A DNA stretch of 7,900 bases from CAYMPW01 sp964392725 (GCA_964392725.1 CAYMPW010000034.1:1-7900); one strand, 5' to 3'; positions 1 to 5,232 are shown, numbered from the stretch's first letter. Made by a program: numbers and translations. The notes: generated by a model not told the origin, from the letters alone.

Positions 1-1
1 G

Positions 2-163
2 ATCCACACGGAGAATCTGAACCTTACCTATGAGATCTTCCAGCTCCAGAAGGTGGATACCGAAGGGGATGATGTTATTATAACCAAAGATACGGATAAA
101 GATAAAAATGTGCAGTACTGGAAAAAACAATCATCTAAATTAGATTTTAAAGATATTTTGTAA
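2..163 (+). CDS. 3' end of an unrecognised gene (partial)
   Basis: An open frame enters from the left edge and ends at TAA 161-163, giving the last 53 residues of a protein. The segment is hydrophilic and rich in Asp and Lys (motif DTDKDKN), with no membrane segment and no motif I recognise. Its last 45 codons overlap, on the opposite strand, the 3' end of the InlB-like gene. The first 80 or so bases are visibly more GC-rich than the DNA that follows, so the original reading frame may have been cut and fused to AT-rich DNA near its end. The true start lies outside the window. Whether this is a live gene end or a chance frame cannot be settled here. Confidence 0.4.
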   Translation: MHTENLNLTYEIFQLQKVDTEGDDVIITKDTDKDKNVQYWKKQSSKLDFKDIL

Positions 164-477
164 TAATTCAATTGAAAAATTGCTTTAATTTGTATATCAT
201 TTTTTATAAAAAAGGAGTATTTTTCGGAAGAGGATACCTGTATATCATCGAAATACCAACCCGAAAATGAATAACCATAATCAGGAGTTGCCTGAATGGT
301 CACATATGTATTTTCGAAATAATCACCCATGCCTGAAATGGATCCACCGATAGGATCATCTGAATCCAAGGTAAATTTTTCAGAAGAATTTGTATCGCTT
401 ATTGAAGGCAAAAACGCGATACAAACAACAATAATCAGAAAGGATAAAAATAACCCTATTTTGTATTTATCGTCCAT
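28..477 (-). CDS. Membrane-anchored InlB B-repeat-like surface protein, probably truncated
   Basis: This is a 149-aa protein. Residues 7-25 form a hydrophobic segment after a charged start (MDDKYK), a signal anchor or uncleaved signal peptide. Residues 40-102 match the divergent InlB B-repeat pattern seen in archaeal and bacterial surface proteins: GGSISG, then YVTIQATPDYGYSFSGWY, then an aromatic strand ending in IKAIF. A second repeat seems to begin at residues 105-114 (YYKISLKSNL) but stops; from about residue 117 the frame is antisense to the gene entering from the left and no longer looks repeat-like. The protein is therefore probably shortened by rearrangement, since such proteins usually carry several full repeats. 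The start follows GGCGATGAT, a weak ribosome-binding match. It lies 22 bases after the winged-helix gene, so the two are likely cotranscribed. Probable location is the outer face of the membrane; the ligand is unknown. Confidence 0.6.
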   Translation of the reverse strand: MDDKYKIGLFLSFLIIVVCIAFLPSISDTNSSEKFTLDSDDPIGGSISGMGDYFENTYVTIQATPDYGYSFSGWYFDDIQVSSSEKYSFFIKNDIQIKAIFQLNYYKISLKSNLDDCFFQYCTFLSLSVSLVIITSSPSVSTFWSWKIS

Positions 478-499
478 ATCATCGCCTTAATTTGTTAAT

Positions 500-841
500 T
501 TATTGCGTATTTATTGTATCCCCTTCTTGCGAAGGTGCGCCACAATTTGTTAATGGTTCTTCCGGTAGTATTCCATCAATACGATCTGTTGCTTTTTTCA
601 AGTCTTGTGCAACCTGATAGCCCAGTTGTGTTAATTCATACCAGCGAATTGTATATCTGGATTTCTCTACAGTCATAGAGACTAAACCAGCATCGCATAA
701 TTTTGTTAATGTTGCATTTATACTGTAGTAATTTGAGATAATTTTAGTAAAATCATTCTCTTTTTTACAACCATCGAGCAAAAATAACAATACACCAGCT
801 ACGTTTTTTTCAGAGAGTATTGAGGATTTTTGTTCAATCAT
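500..841 (-). CDS. Winged helix-turn-helix transcriptional regulator
   Basis: This 113-aa protein has a helical N-terminal half (residues 11-50, including VAGVLLFLL and TKIISNYYSINATLTKLCDAGLV), then a beta-wing (SMTVEKSRYTIRWYEL) and a closing helix (TQLGYQVAQDLKKA). That order is the archaeal winged-helix pattern in which a recognition helix is followed by 'aGLV' and 'yeLTqlGyqva'. The last 25 residues look disordered. No enzymatic or ligand domain is visible. It is divergent from the AbrB/integrase operon, and the 106-base gap between them holds repeated TTGTAG/CTACAA half-sites, so it may repress its own promoter or the divergent one. It is followed 22 bases later by the InlB-like gene and may control it. 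No Shine-Dalgarno precedes the ATG, which suggests a leaderless or short-leader mRNA. Confidence 0.65.
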   Translation of the reverse strand: MIEQKSSILSEKNVAGVLLFLLDGCKKENDFTKIISNYYSINATLTKLCDAGLVSMTVEKSRYTIRWYELTQLGYQVAQDLKKATDRIDGILPEEPLTNCGAPSQEGDTINTQ

Positions 842-855
842 GTTTAGAAATGTAT

Positions 856-941
856 GTTGTAGCTTAAACTCAATTGCATACTAAATACAACCTACAATGC
901 AGTATGTATAAATAATAGGTACTACCTACAATATTGTAGGT
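856..941. promoter_or_regulatory. Divergent operator array with TTGTAG/CTACAA half-sites
   Basis: The perfect palindrome ACCTACAATATTGTAGGT occupies 924-941. Its left arm, ACCTACAAT, recurs exactly at 890-898, and a 7/9 match to the right arm (GTTGTAGCT) lies at 856-864. The palindrome covers the expected transcript start of the AbrB-like gene, and the other two half-sites flank the likely promoter of the divergent winged-helix gene. This arrangement suits a dimeric repressor controlling both directions. The divergent winged-helix protein or the AbrB-like protein are the obvious candidates; the sequence does not say which. Confidence 0.6.
906..916 (+). promoter_or_regulatory. Archaeal TATA box of the integrase operon
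   Basis: TGTATAAATAA-type sequence centred near 911, about 37 bases before the ATG at 948. Archaeal transcription begins about 25 bases after the box, near 936, which would place the start inside the 924-941 palindrome and leave a leader of about 12 bases. Confidence 0.5.
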
Positions 942-947
942 GTACAC

Positions 948-1097
948 ATGACACTAATTGACTCTAAAAAAATAATGAGGGAATCAAGAGTAGTTGTATC
1001 TAAAGAAATAAGAGATCTCTTACGGGTCGATGTTGGAGACTACATTAATTTTGTTGAAGAAAATGGGAAAATAATCATTAGAAAAGCGGAGGCCTGA
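948..1097 (+). CDS. AbrB/MazE-type swapped-hairpin DNA-binding protein
   Basis: This 49-aa protein is almost entirely one AbrB/SpoVT-type fold: ESRVVVSKEIRDLLRVDVGD (residues 12-31), then a strand-turn-strand (YINFVEENGKIIIRK). The 'vSKeIRdlLrvdvGDyi' signature is diagnostic. Such proteins form dimers and act as transition-state regulators or as antitoxins; no toxin gene follows, so a regulator is more likely. AGGTG at 938-942 lies 5 bases before the ATG and overlaps the right arm of the operator palindrome. It is the first gene of the operon, and its stop is 2 bases before the next start. It is shorter than most annotated genes but has a complete domain. Confidence 0.8.
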   Translation: MTLIDSKKIMRESRVVVSKEIRDLLRVDVGDYINFVEENGKIIIRKAEA

Positions 1098-1099
1098 TA

Positions 1100-1261
1100 A
1101 TGTCTAGAGTGTACATTTGTCCATTCTGCAACAACACGATAGCTCCCACAGATCGTGCGTACAAAGGCTATTGTGAAGATTGCCGCTATACGTGGAATTT
1201 AAGAGATTGCGGCACTGCGGATCGTGAAGATAAACGACACATCGAGGTGGCCACCGCATGA
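1100..1261 (+). CDS. Small zinc-ribbon protein
   Basis: This is a 53-aa protein with two Cys knuckles, CPFC (residues 7-10) and CEDC (25-28), spaced by 14 residues, the normal geometry of a zinc ribbon binding one Zn. The tail is charged and has an extra Cys at 37. GGAGG at 1088-1092 lies 7 bases before the ATG. The stop overlaps the next start (ATGA at 1258-1261), so translation of the two is probably coupled. Zinc ribbons of this size in mobile elements usually bind nucleic acid or assemble with another protein; no specific target can be read from it. Confidence 0.7.
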   Translation: MSRVYICPFCNNTIAPTDRAYKGYCEDCRYTWNLRDCGTADREDKRHIEVATA

Positions 1262-1449
1262 TGCTTGCAGCCAACTCCAACCTGGGCCAATTGCAGCATA
1301 CGTGCGTACAATGCAGTCATTGCGTTGTTACAACAACTAAAGAGGTTAATTCGCACGGAATTTTGTCGAATTGTGAAAAATATAGATGTCTCGAAAAAAA
1401 TATTTTTGTAGGTTTTGAAAAAAGAATCTGCACAAAATTCAAGCCGTGA
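1258..1449 (+). CDS. Small Cys-rich (probable zinc-binding) protein
   Basis: This 63-aa protein has Cys at 16, 19, 22, 39, 44 and 58 and His at 14 and 21, with the cluster TCVQCSHC followed by C-x4-C. The spacing resembles the small C-x2-C-x2-C proteins of proviruses and is not a classical ribbon; I do not recognise a named family. GAGGTGG at 1244-1250, 7 bases before the start, supports ATG 1258 although a second ATG follows at once. It overlaps the preceding gene by 4 bases. Several Cys and His residues in so short a protein favour metal binding. Alternatives are a small regulator or a counter-defence peptide. Confidence 0.6.
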   Translation: MMLAANSNLGQLQHTCVQCSHCVVTTTKEVNSHGILSNCEKYRCLEKNIFVGFEKRICTKFKP

Positions 1450-1453
1450 TATT

Positions 1454-1618
1454 ATGAATTGGACGTGCCCTAATTGTCTTGCAGCGAACACCGTGCCGTT
1501 TACTCCGGCCAGATGTATTAACACCCATTGTAAATCATGCGGAGAAGCAGTAGTTTTAGAGAAACAAACCGATGTGTATGTACATTTAAGGTCAGAATTG
1601 TACGAATTGGAGGCTTAA
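1454..1618 (+). CDS. Small zinc-ribbon protein
   Basis: This is a 54-aa protein. CPNC (residues 5-8) and CKSC (26-29) form a zinc ribbon with a spacing of 17, and a further Cys is at 21. The ribbon is followed by a strand and helix (VVLEKQTDVYVHLRSELYEL). I chose ATG 1454, preceded by GTGAT at 1446-1450, which matches the archaeal anti-Shine-Dalgarno. A TTG at 1415 would add 13 residues (MKKESAQNSSRDI) lying within the previous gene and has no ribosome-binding site. The stop directly precedes the next ATG. The function is probably binding of nucleic acid or of a partner protein; the second ribbon protein in the operon may be a diverged relative of the first. Confidence 0.65.
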   Translation: MNWTCPNCLAANTVPFTPARCINTHCKSCGEAVVLEKQTDVYVHLRSELYELEA

Positions 1619-1825
1619 ATGGTCTCCAAAACCGATGTTTTGACATATATTTCCGACAAACCCGGATGTACATCTAGAGAGATCGCTGCCAATTTCGGCG
1701 TTGACACAATAGCCGTCTCACGAAAAACATACCTATTGGAAAAGCAAGGGCACGTTATCAGATCTCCCGATATTTTACAAAATGTTTCAAGAAAAACCGA
1801 ATACAAATTATGGGCGGCCGATTGA
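1619..1825 (+). CDS. Small winged helix-turn-helix protein
   Basis: This 68-aa protein is a single winged-helix domain: helix 1 (KTDVLTYISDKPG), HTH (TSREIAANFGVDTIAVSRKTYLLEKQG, residues 18-44), and wing (HVIRSPDILQN...KTEYKLW). The GGAGG at 1609-1613 is 5 bases from the ATG. It lies directly between a zinc-ribbon gene and the integrase: its start follows the previous stop without a gap and its stop (1823-1825) abuts the integrase ATG. That position is common for excisionase-like recombination directionality factors, which often have small winged-helix folds, so this is a candidate directionality factor or integrase regulator. The role is inferred from position. Confidence 0.7.
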   Translation: MVSKTDVLTYISDKPGCTSREIAANFGVDTIAVSRKTYLLEKQGHVIRSPDILQNVSRKTEYKLWAAD

Positions 1826-2737
1826 ATGGGTAAATTACCAGACACACAAGAGGGATCCATTGCGGGTTTTATACGACACCTGGAAAACGAAGGACGCTAT
1901 GCAGAACGTTCGATCAGACACTACAGAGAACAGTGCAGATGTGTGTTTGCCCTGTTGCCTGAAGGTATTTTACCGCAAGCGATTAAAAAAGAAGATGTAA
2001 TCGAACTACTCAAAAAAATGGAAAAAAAAGGTTATTCGATACAAACACAAAAGGGTTACATTCACGCATTGCGTAGAATTACCAAGCATTATAACAATTA
2101 CACGTTGGACAAAATGAAAATTTTCTGGGCACATGATCAACGGCCAAACGTAGATTGGCTGACGATTGAACAAGCAAGAACCTTAATGGACTGCAGTAAA
2201 ACCCCCAATCAAACCCTAATTGTCCATTGTGAGCTGTGCTTAGGGATGCGCCGCTGCGAAGTATCGCGCATGCGCCCGGAAGATGTACAAGAGGGTTATA
2301 TTACAATTAGAGGAAAAGGAACCCACGGCAACAAACCACGCTTAGTGCCCTTCCACCCTCGCACAAGATCCATAATTCAAATGTATATGATCTATCGCCA
2401 AGAGTGCCTCAATACCGTGCAGGAAAAGAGGCATGTAACCATAGCGATGCCCGAAAGGATGTTGATATACGTTCACGGATCTCGCATCTATAATTATTCT
2501 GAAATTAAAATGAGTGGTTTGGATAAGCAGCTTAAGATCTTGTCAAAAAATGTTGGTTTCAAATTTTCAAACCATACATTACGGCGCACATTCGGCCGTA
2601 TGATGTATAGATCTGATGTGCCGGTAGCAACGATTGCAAAGATGCTAGGGCACGAAAGTACGAACACTACGCTGCGCTATATTGGCGTAGATTTCGATGA
2701 CATGGATACGGCCATGAGGATGTATGAATTGAGGTGA
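1826..2737 (+). CDS. Tyrosine recombinase / integrase
   Basis: This 303-aa enzyme cuts and rejoins DNA through a 3'-phosphotyrosine intermediate to integrate or excise an element. An N-terminal SAM-like core-binding domain (about 10-95) precedes the catalytic domain (110-303). All expected active-site residues are present: Arg142 (in LGMRRCEV), Lys164 (in GKG), His250 and Arg253 (HTLRR), His276 (LGHES) and the nucleophile Tyr285 (TLRYIG). The length is normal for a phage or archaeal integrase. It ends the chain of coupled small genes, starting with no gap after the winged-helix stop. A GAGGTGA inside its last codons could start translation of a further small frame. It is probably functional; its target site cannot be told from this window. 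Confidence 0.93.
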   Translation: MGKLPDTQEGSIAGFIRHLENEGRYAERSIRHYREQCRCVFALLPEGILPQAIKKEDVIELLKKMEKKGYSIQTQKGYIHALRRITKHYNNYTLDKMKIFWAHDQRPNVDWLTIEQARTLMDCSKTPNQTLIVHCELCLGMRRCEVSRMRPEDVQEGYITIRGKGTHGNKPRLVPFHPRTRSIIQMYMIYRQECLNTVQEKRHVTIAMPERMLIYVHGSRIYNYSEIKMSGLDKQLKILSKNVGFKFSNHTLRRTFGRMMYRSDVPVATIAKMLGHESTNTTLRYIGVDFDDMDTAMRMYELR

Positions 2738-2741
2738 AAAA

Positions 2742-2879
2742 ATGATAAAAATAAACGATAAAAAAACACAAGCCAGCATACCTGGAGAAGCATCAAATCT
2801 CTTTGGGCCCACCAATACATGTCTGGATAGCCTTGTTTTTTCGGCTAATTCTGAACTTTTGATTTCTGTAAATTTTTGA
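2742..2879 (+). CDS. Possible 45-aa protein at the end of the integrase operon
   Basis: The frame starts at an ATG 4 bases after GAGGTGA (2731-2737), one of the best Shine-Dalgarno matches in the window, which lies over the integrase stop. The 45 residues begin charged and polar (MIKINDKKTQASIPGE) and turn hydrophobic at the end (LLISVNF). I recognise no family. The good ribosome-binding site suggests that a real gene began here, but the latter part may be foreign: the base composition turns AT-rich and an antisense frame (2845-2973) overlaps it. It could be a truncated 5' end of an element gene. Confidence 0.35.
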   Translation: MIKINDKKTQASIPGEASNLFGPTNTCLDSLVFSANSELLISVNF

Positions 2880-2953
2880 GTGAAAACATATTGAACAAAT
2901 CATTTTTAAGTTGGTTTTGAGAGTATGTATTCCTAGTACCAAATTTATGATTG

Positions 2954-2970
2954 TTTCCTTTTGTTTTTAC
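2954..2970 (+). terminator. Possible T-rich terminator of the integrase operon
   Basis: TTTCCTTTTGTTTTTAC lies in the non-coding gap after the last plus-strand frame. Archaeal transcription often stops in T-rich runs without a hairpin, so this could end the operon before the convergent nuclease gene. Only the T-run supports it. Confidence 0.25.
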
Positions 2971-3074
2971 CATCAAGAACAATAATAGAACATTCGCATA
3001 AACCACGATATTATTAAATTGGTATATTGGGTAGTTTACAATACATCAAAGGCTTGTATGCACGTTTCTGTAAA

Positions 3075-4496
3075 TCAACAAGATCTTTCTCTCATTATGA
3101 TATTGTTAATCTCATTGTACTTTTTCTCAATTCCTTTTTCGATCTGCTTAACAACTCTAATATCTTTAGGACTCATGCCGTAAATTGAAAAGACGATCTC
3201 GTTAATCCTATCAACGGATTCTTTGTTAACTTTCCTAGATGTAACGATCTTCTTAGTGAGAGTGGATATTTCTTTGACTTGTTCCGGAGTTCCGTTCAAA
3301 AATGGAATCTTTTTGAAAATTTCTGTGCTTATCTCAAAATTTCCTTCCGTCCATGCAATTAAACACATTGATTTGATAACGCTGCTATTGAGCAAACCTA
3401 GAAGGTAGTATGCATCAATGGTTTTTGCTGGTTTAATTATTATGAATCCAGTTGCACATTCTCCGTCTTTCAAAATAGAAAACATCGGATATTTTGATAT
3501 TATCGGACATACGAATCTGATTCCGGAACAATAATCCGGAGTCAATTTGGGTATTGCGTATGGGTCTTTCCGTTTTCCTAGAATCGGTTTGTATCTATCG
3601 AGATGTGCGCGTAAATTAGTATATTTTTGAATGGTTGCAGATCCTTTTGAATCCGCGAATATAAGATATTTCGATGTTGTTTTAGGAAAATATGGTTGTA
3701 ATTTATCCTGTGTGTATATTTTTCTAAGAACTTTTGTTTCACTTACATTCAATTTCAAAGATTTGACTTTAGCATTTGATATAACATAAATTCCTTCGTT
3801 CTCTTTAAATCCAGATCCTAGTTTTTTAACATCTTTCTGATATGTACGGTATTTTATCGGAAGTACTGTGCTAATTGAAATTTTAGGATTCAATTCCGAA
3901 GGAAATTTTCTCATCAGTCTTTTAAGATGGATTTCATTATTCGTATGGGAAAAAAATAAAATTTTTTCGCCATCGCATTTACCAATGTAATTCATGACTT
4001 CATCTAAACAATTCTTATCACGAAATAAATTTTTATTACATAGTTCATGCCCATTGTGGTTAATTATGCACCAATCATTACCGTTAGTGGCTATTCCACA
4101 AGCATATCTGTTGCCGATCTGTTTAGCGGTTAATATATCTTTGACTTGATCCTTTGCGGATTTTCCCATACCGTCTTTACGATTCAAAGGTTTATTGAAC
4201 GGTTTTACTTCAATGATTACCGGAGATCCATTCACTATCCCTTCATAATCAACTCTGCGGTATTGACCTTTGATACAATGTTTTCCTTCACGGTTTAATT
4301 CAAAACCTAAATGATGGAGTATCGGTTCAACAAGGTATTGTTTTGTAAATTCCTCCGGAGTACTTTGAGTCATCCAACCTCTTGGTTGAATATCCGAAGA
4401 ACACAATTCTTTGTGGTTATCAATAACATTGCATTTCCCTTGAACAGACAATCTCTCTAAAAAATTCATGCAAATTGTCTGTATTTTTGAACTCAT
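3075..4496 (-). CDS. Restriction-like protein: PD-(D/E)xK nuclease joined to a TaqI-like specificity domain, no methyltransferase
   Basis: This is a 473-aa protein. The N-terminal part (about 45-160) is a PD-(D/E)xK nuclease of the HsdR_N/type IIG sort: Asp83 in RRVDYEG, then Glu96 and Lys98 in VIIEVKPF, and a helix with Gln117 and Gln126 leading to ATNGNDWCIIN, a strand also typical of that group. Residues about 235-420 resemble the TaqI-like C-terminal specificity domain: KYLIFADSKG, a helix with 'LRAHLDRYKPILGKRK', FVCPIISKYPMFSI, then YYLLGLLNSSVIKSM and FKKIPFLNGT. In ordinary type IIG enzymes an N6-adenine methyltransferase of several hundred residues with an NPPY/F motif sits between these domains; here no such motif exists and the two are joined by about 70 residues. 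It probably cuts or binds specific DNA and needs some other means of self-protection. Its start has a TATA-like box at the right distance for a leaderless transcript. Confidence 0.75.
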   Translation of the reverse strand: MSSKIQTICMNFLERLSVQGKCNVIDNHKELCSSDIQPRGWMTQSTPEEFTKQYLVEPILHHLGFELNREGKHCIKGQYRRVDYEGIVNGSPVIIEVKPFNKPLNRKDGMGKSAKDQVKDILTAKQIGNRYACGIATNGNDWCIINHNGHELCNKNLFRDKNCLDEVMNYIGKCDGEKILFFSHTNNEIHLKRLMRKFPSELNPKISISTVLPIKYRTYQKDVKKLGSGFKENEGIYVISNAKVKSLKLNVSETKVLRKIYTQDKLQPYFPKTTSKYLIFADSKGSATIQKYTNLRAHLDRYKPILGKRKDPYAIPKLTPDYCSGIRFVCPIISKYPMFSILKDGECATGFIIIKPAKTIDAYYLLGLLNSSVIKSMCLIAWTEGNFEISTEIFKKIPFLNGTPEQVKEISTLTKKIVTSRKVNKESVDRINEIVFSIYGMSPKDIRVVKQIEKGIEKKYNEINNIIMRERSC

Positions 4497-4516
4497 GTAA
4501 TTTGAATCGCTCTAAG

Positions 4517-4527
4517 AATATTATAAG
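4517..4527 (-). promoter_or_regulatory. TATA box for the nuclease gene, probably leaderless
   Basis: On the minus strand CTTATAATATT is centred near 4522, about 26 bases before the ATG at 4496. That is the usual distance from an archaeal TATA box to the transcript start, so the mRNA probably begins at or next to the start codon. No Shine-Dalgarno sequence precedes the gene, in agreement. Confidence 0.5.
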
Positions 4528-4582
4528 TTACGCAGGAACTGGGCGTTTTCAGTTTTTATCGTATAAAACACCATCGAAATGT

Positions 4583-4622
4583 CCGGTTTTCCGTTTTTCC
4601 AGTTTTCCGGTTTTCCGTTTTG
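4583..4622 (+). repeat. Five imperfect octamer repeats, CCGGTTTT type
   Basis: Five consecutive 8-base units read CCGGTTTT, CCGTTTTT, CCAGTTTT, CCGGTTTT, CCGTTTTG. A 16-base block TCCGGTTTTCCGTTTT occurs exactly twice (4582-4597 and 4606-4621). The related CGTTTTCAGTTTTT lies at 4544-4557. The array sits between the divergent nuclease and membrane-protein genes, so it may bind a regulator of either one, or be slipped-strand microsatellite DNA. Confidence 0.65.
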
Positions 4623-4627
4623 TACAC

Positions 4628-4647
4628 TTTCAACATTGAAATAAATA
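4628..4647 (+). promoter_or_regulatory. Palindrome plus TATA box before the small membrane-protein gene
   Basis: TTTCAA-CA-TTGAAA (4628-4641) directly abuts AATAAATA (4640-4647), a TATA-like box. With transcription starting about 25 bases later (near 4670) the leader to ATG 4693 would be about 23 bases. The palindrome lies where TFB contacts DNA, so a protein bound there could block transcription. No good Shine-Dalgarno is visible. Confidence 0.35.
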
Positions 4648-4692
4648 CTCAATGTATTCTGAAAATCGCATTAAAATCGAAACCTCGATTGG

Positions 4693-4965
4693 ATGCAGGA
4701 AATAGAAATGTTTGAGAATATCATTAGCGACCTGTCCTGTGTGTCGGGTTATTTAGGTATCGCTGCACTAATCGTAGGTTTTGCCCTCCTTGTAGCATCA
4801 TGGTACTTCGGATCTCCGTTAGTCCTTGTTGCAAGTATCTGTATGATCGCCTTTGCTGTAGTTTGTATTTTTTTTGTAAATAAGATGATCATTTACATTC
4901 CCTGTGTCTTGGAAATACACTATTTTAGAAAAGGAAACAGTTCAATCAACCAAGACTTATCATAA
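4693..4965 (+). CDS. Small two-helix membrane protein
   Basis: This is a 90-aa protein of unrecognised family. A short acidic N-terminus (MQEIEMFENIISDLSC) precedes two strongly hydrophobic segments, about residues 17-38 and 42-66, separated by a tight turn (YFGSP), then a 20-residue polar tail (HYFRKGNSSINQDLS). It is therefore a helical hairpin in the membrane. ATG 4693 is used; a second Met at residue 6 is possible. It stands alone: divergent from the nuclease gene and 267 bases from the next gene. Small two-helix proteins next to nuclease or ATPase genes are sometimes membrane effectors of defence systems, but nothing in this sequence proves that role. Confidence 0.55.
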   Translation: MQEIEMFENIISDLSCVSGYLGIAALIVGFALLVASWYFGSPLVLVASICMIAFAVVCIFFVNKMIIYIPCVLEIHYFRKGNSSINQDLS

Positions 4966-4997
4966 AAGCGAAGGAACGAAGTTGTATGGAAAATAAC

Positions 4998-5039
4998 TGT
5001 GTCCTGAATCGCAACCGGTAGGATGCGCAATCAGGCACA
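4998..5039 (+). other. GC-rich stem-loop in an AT-rich intergenic region
   Basis: TGTG-t-CCTGA (4998-5007) pairs with TCAGG-CACA (5031-5039), nine base pairs with one bulged T. An inner TCGC/GCGCA pairing extends the stem with a mismatch and a bulge; the loop is about 12 bases (AACCGGTAGGAT). It lies 33 bases after the membrane-protein stop. It has no T-tract, so it is not a simple intrinsic terminator. It could be an RNA processing signal, a small structured RNA or a protein-binding site. Confidence 0.4.
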
Positions 5040-5100
5040 CAATTTCGTACTATCTTACCTTATATTTATTATTTTTAGCACCTTGGCCAAATATCTCATT

Positions 5101-5128
5101 AAGAGTTCCATAAATTATGTCAACTCTT
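5101..5128. promoter_or_regulatory. Inverted repeat upstream of the beta-lactamase-like gene
   Basis: AAGAGTT (5101-5107) and AACTCTT (5122-5128) form a 7-bp inverted repeat with a 14-base gap. They lie upstream of the likely promoter (TTTATAC at 5158-5164 or TTAAATAATA at 5143-5152) of the gene at 5233, a plausible activator or repressor site. A 7-bp repeat can occur by chance. Confidence 0.25.
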
Positions 5129-5232
5129 CATGTTTAGTGCCGTTAAATAATACGTTTTTTTATACTTTACAAAACACTGTATCCCATTACACTAGAATCT
5201 CATCTTTTTGAATTTTAGTAGAAGGGAACATA

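Larger units (their letters stand above)
856..2879 (+). mobile_element. Control/integration module of an integrated mobile element (boundaries unknown)
   Basis: One operon contains a swapped-hairpin regulator, three small Cys-rich proteins, a winged-helix protein and an intact tyrosine recombinase, all with gaps of 0-5 bases or overlaps. This is typical of archaeal proviruses and integrative elements, where the integrase sits with small DNA-binding proteins. No tRNA gene or flanking direct repeat that could mark attachment sites was seen, and no structural, replication or conjugation gene is inside the window, so the ends are not defined. The coordinates cover only the recognised module. Confidence 0.5.

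Noticed and set aside
948..1097. AbrB-like protein as an antitoxin of a toxin-antitoxin pair
   Set aside because: The following genes are zinc-ribbon and Cys-rich proteins, not a PIN, MazF or other toxin; an autoregulator of the operon fits better.
1415..1453. Earlier TTG start for the second zinc-ribbon gene
   Set aside because: It lies inside the preceding gene without a Shine-Dalgarno, while ATG 1454 has GTGAT just upstream and gives a normal zinc-ribbon start.
2845..2973. Minus-strand frame starting MVKTKGNNHK as a ribosomal protein L21e remnant
   Set aside because: Only a loose resemblance in the first 15 residues; the rest does not fit that family, so no name is given.
842..3074. tRNA gene or attachment-site repeats next to the integrase
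   Set aside because: No T-loop (GGTTCRA) with a matching acceptor stem and no convincing long direct repeat could be found in the window.
4583..4622. CRISPR-like or telomere-like repeat array
   Set aside because: The units are only 8 bases and directly contiguous, with no spacers and no cas gene nearby.
5023..5211. 62-codon plus-strand frame upstream of the beta-lactamase-like gene
   Set aside because: It begins inside the GC-rich stem-loop, has no ribosome-binding site, is of biased AT-driven composition and runs over the likely promoter of the next gene.
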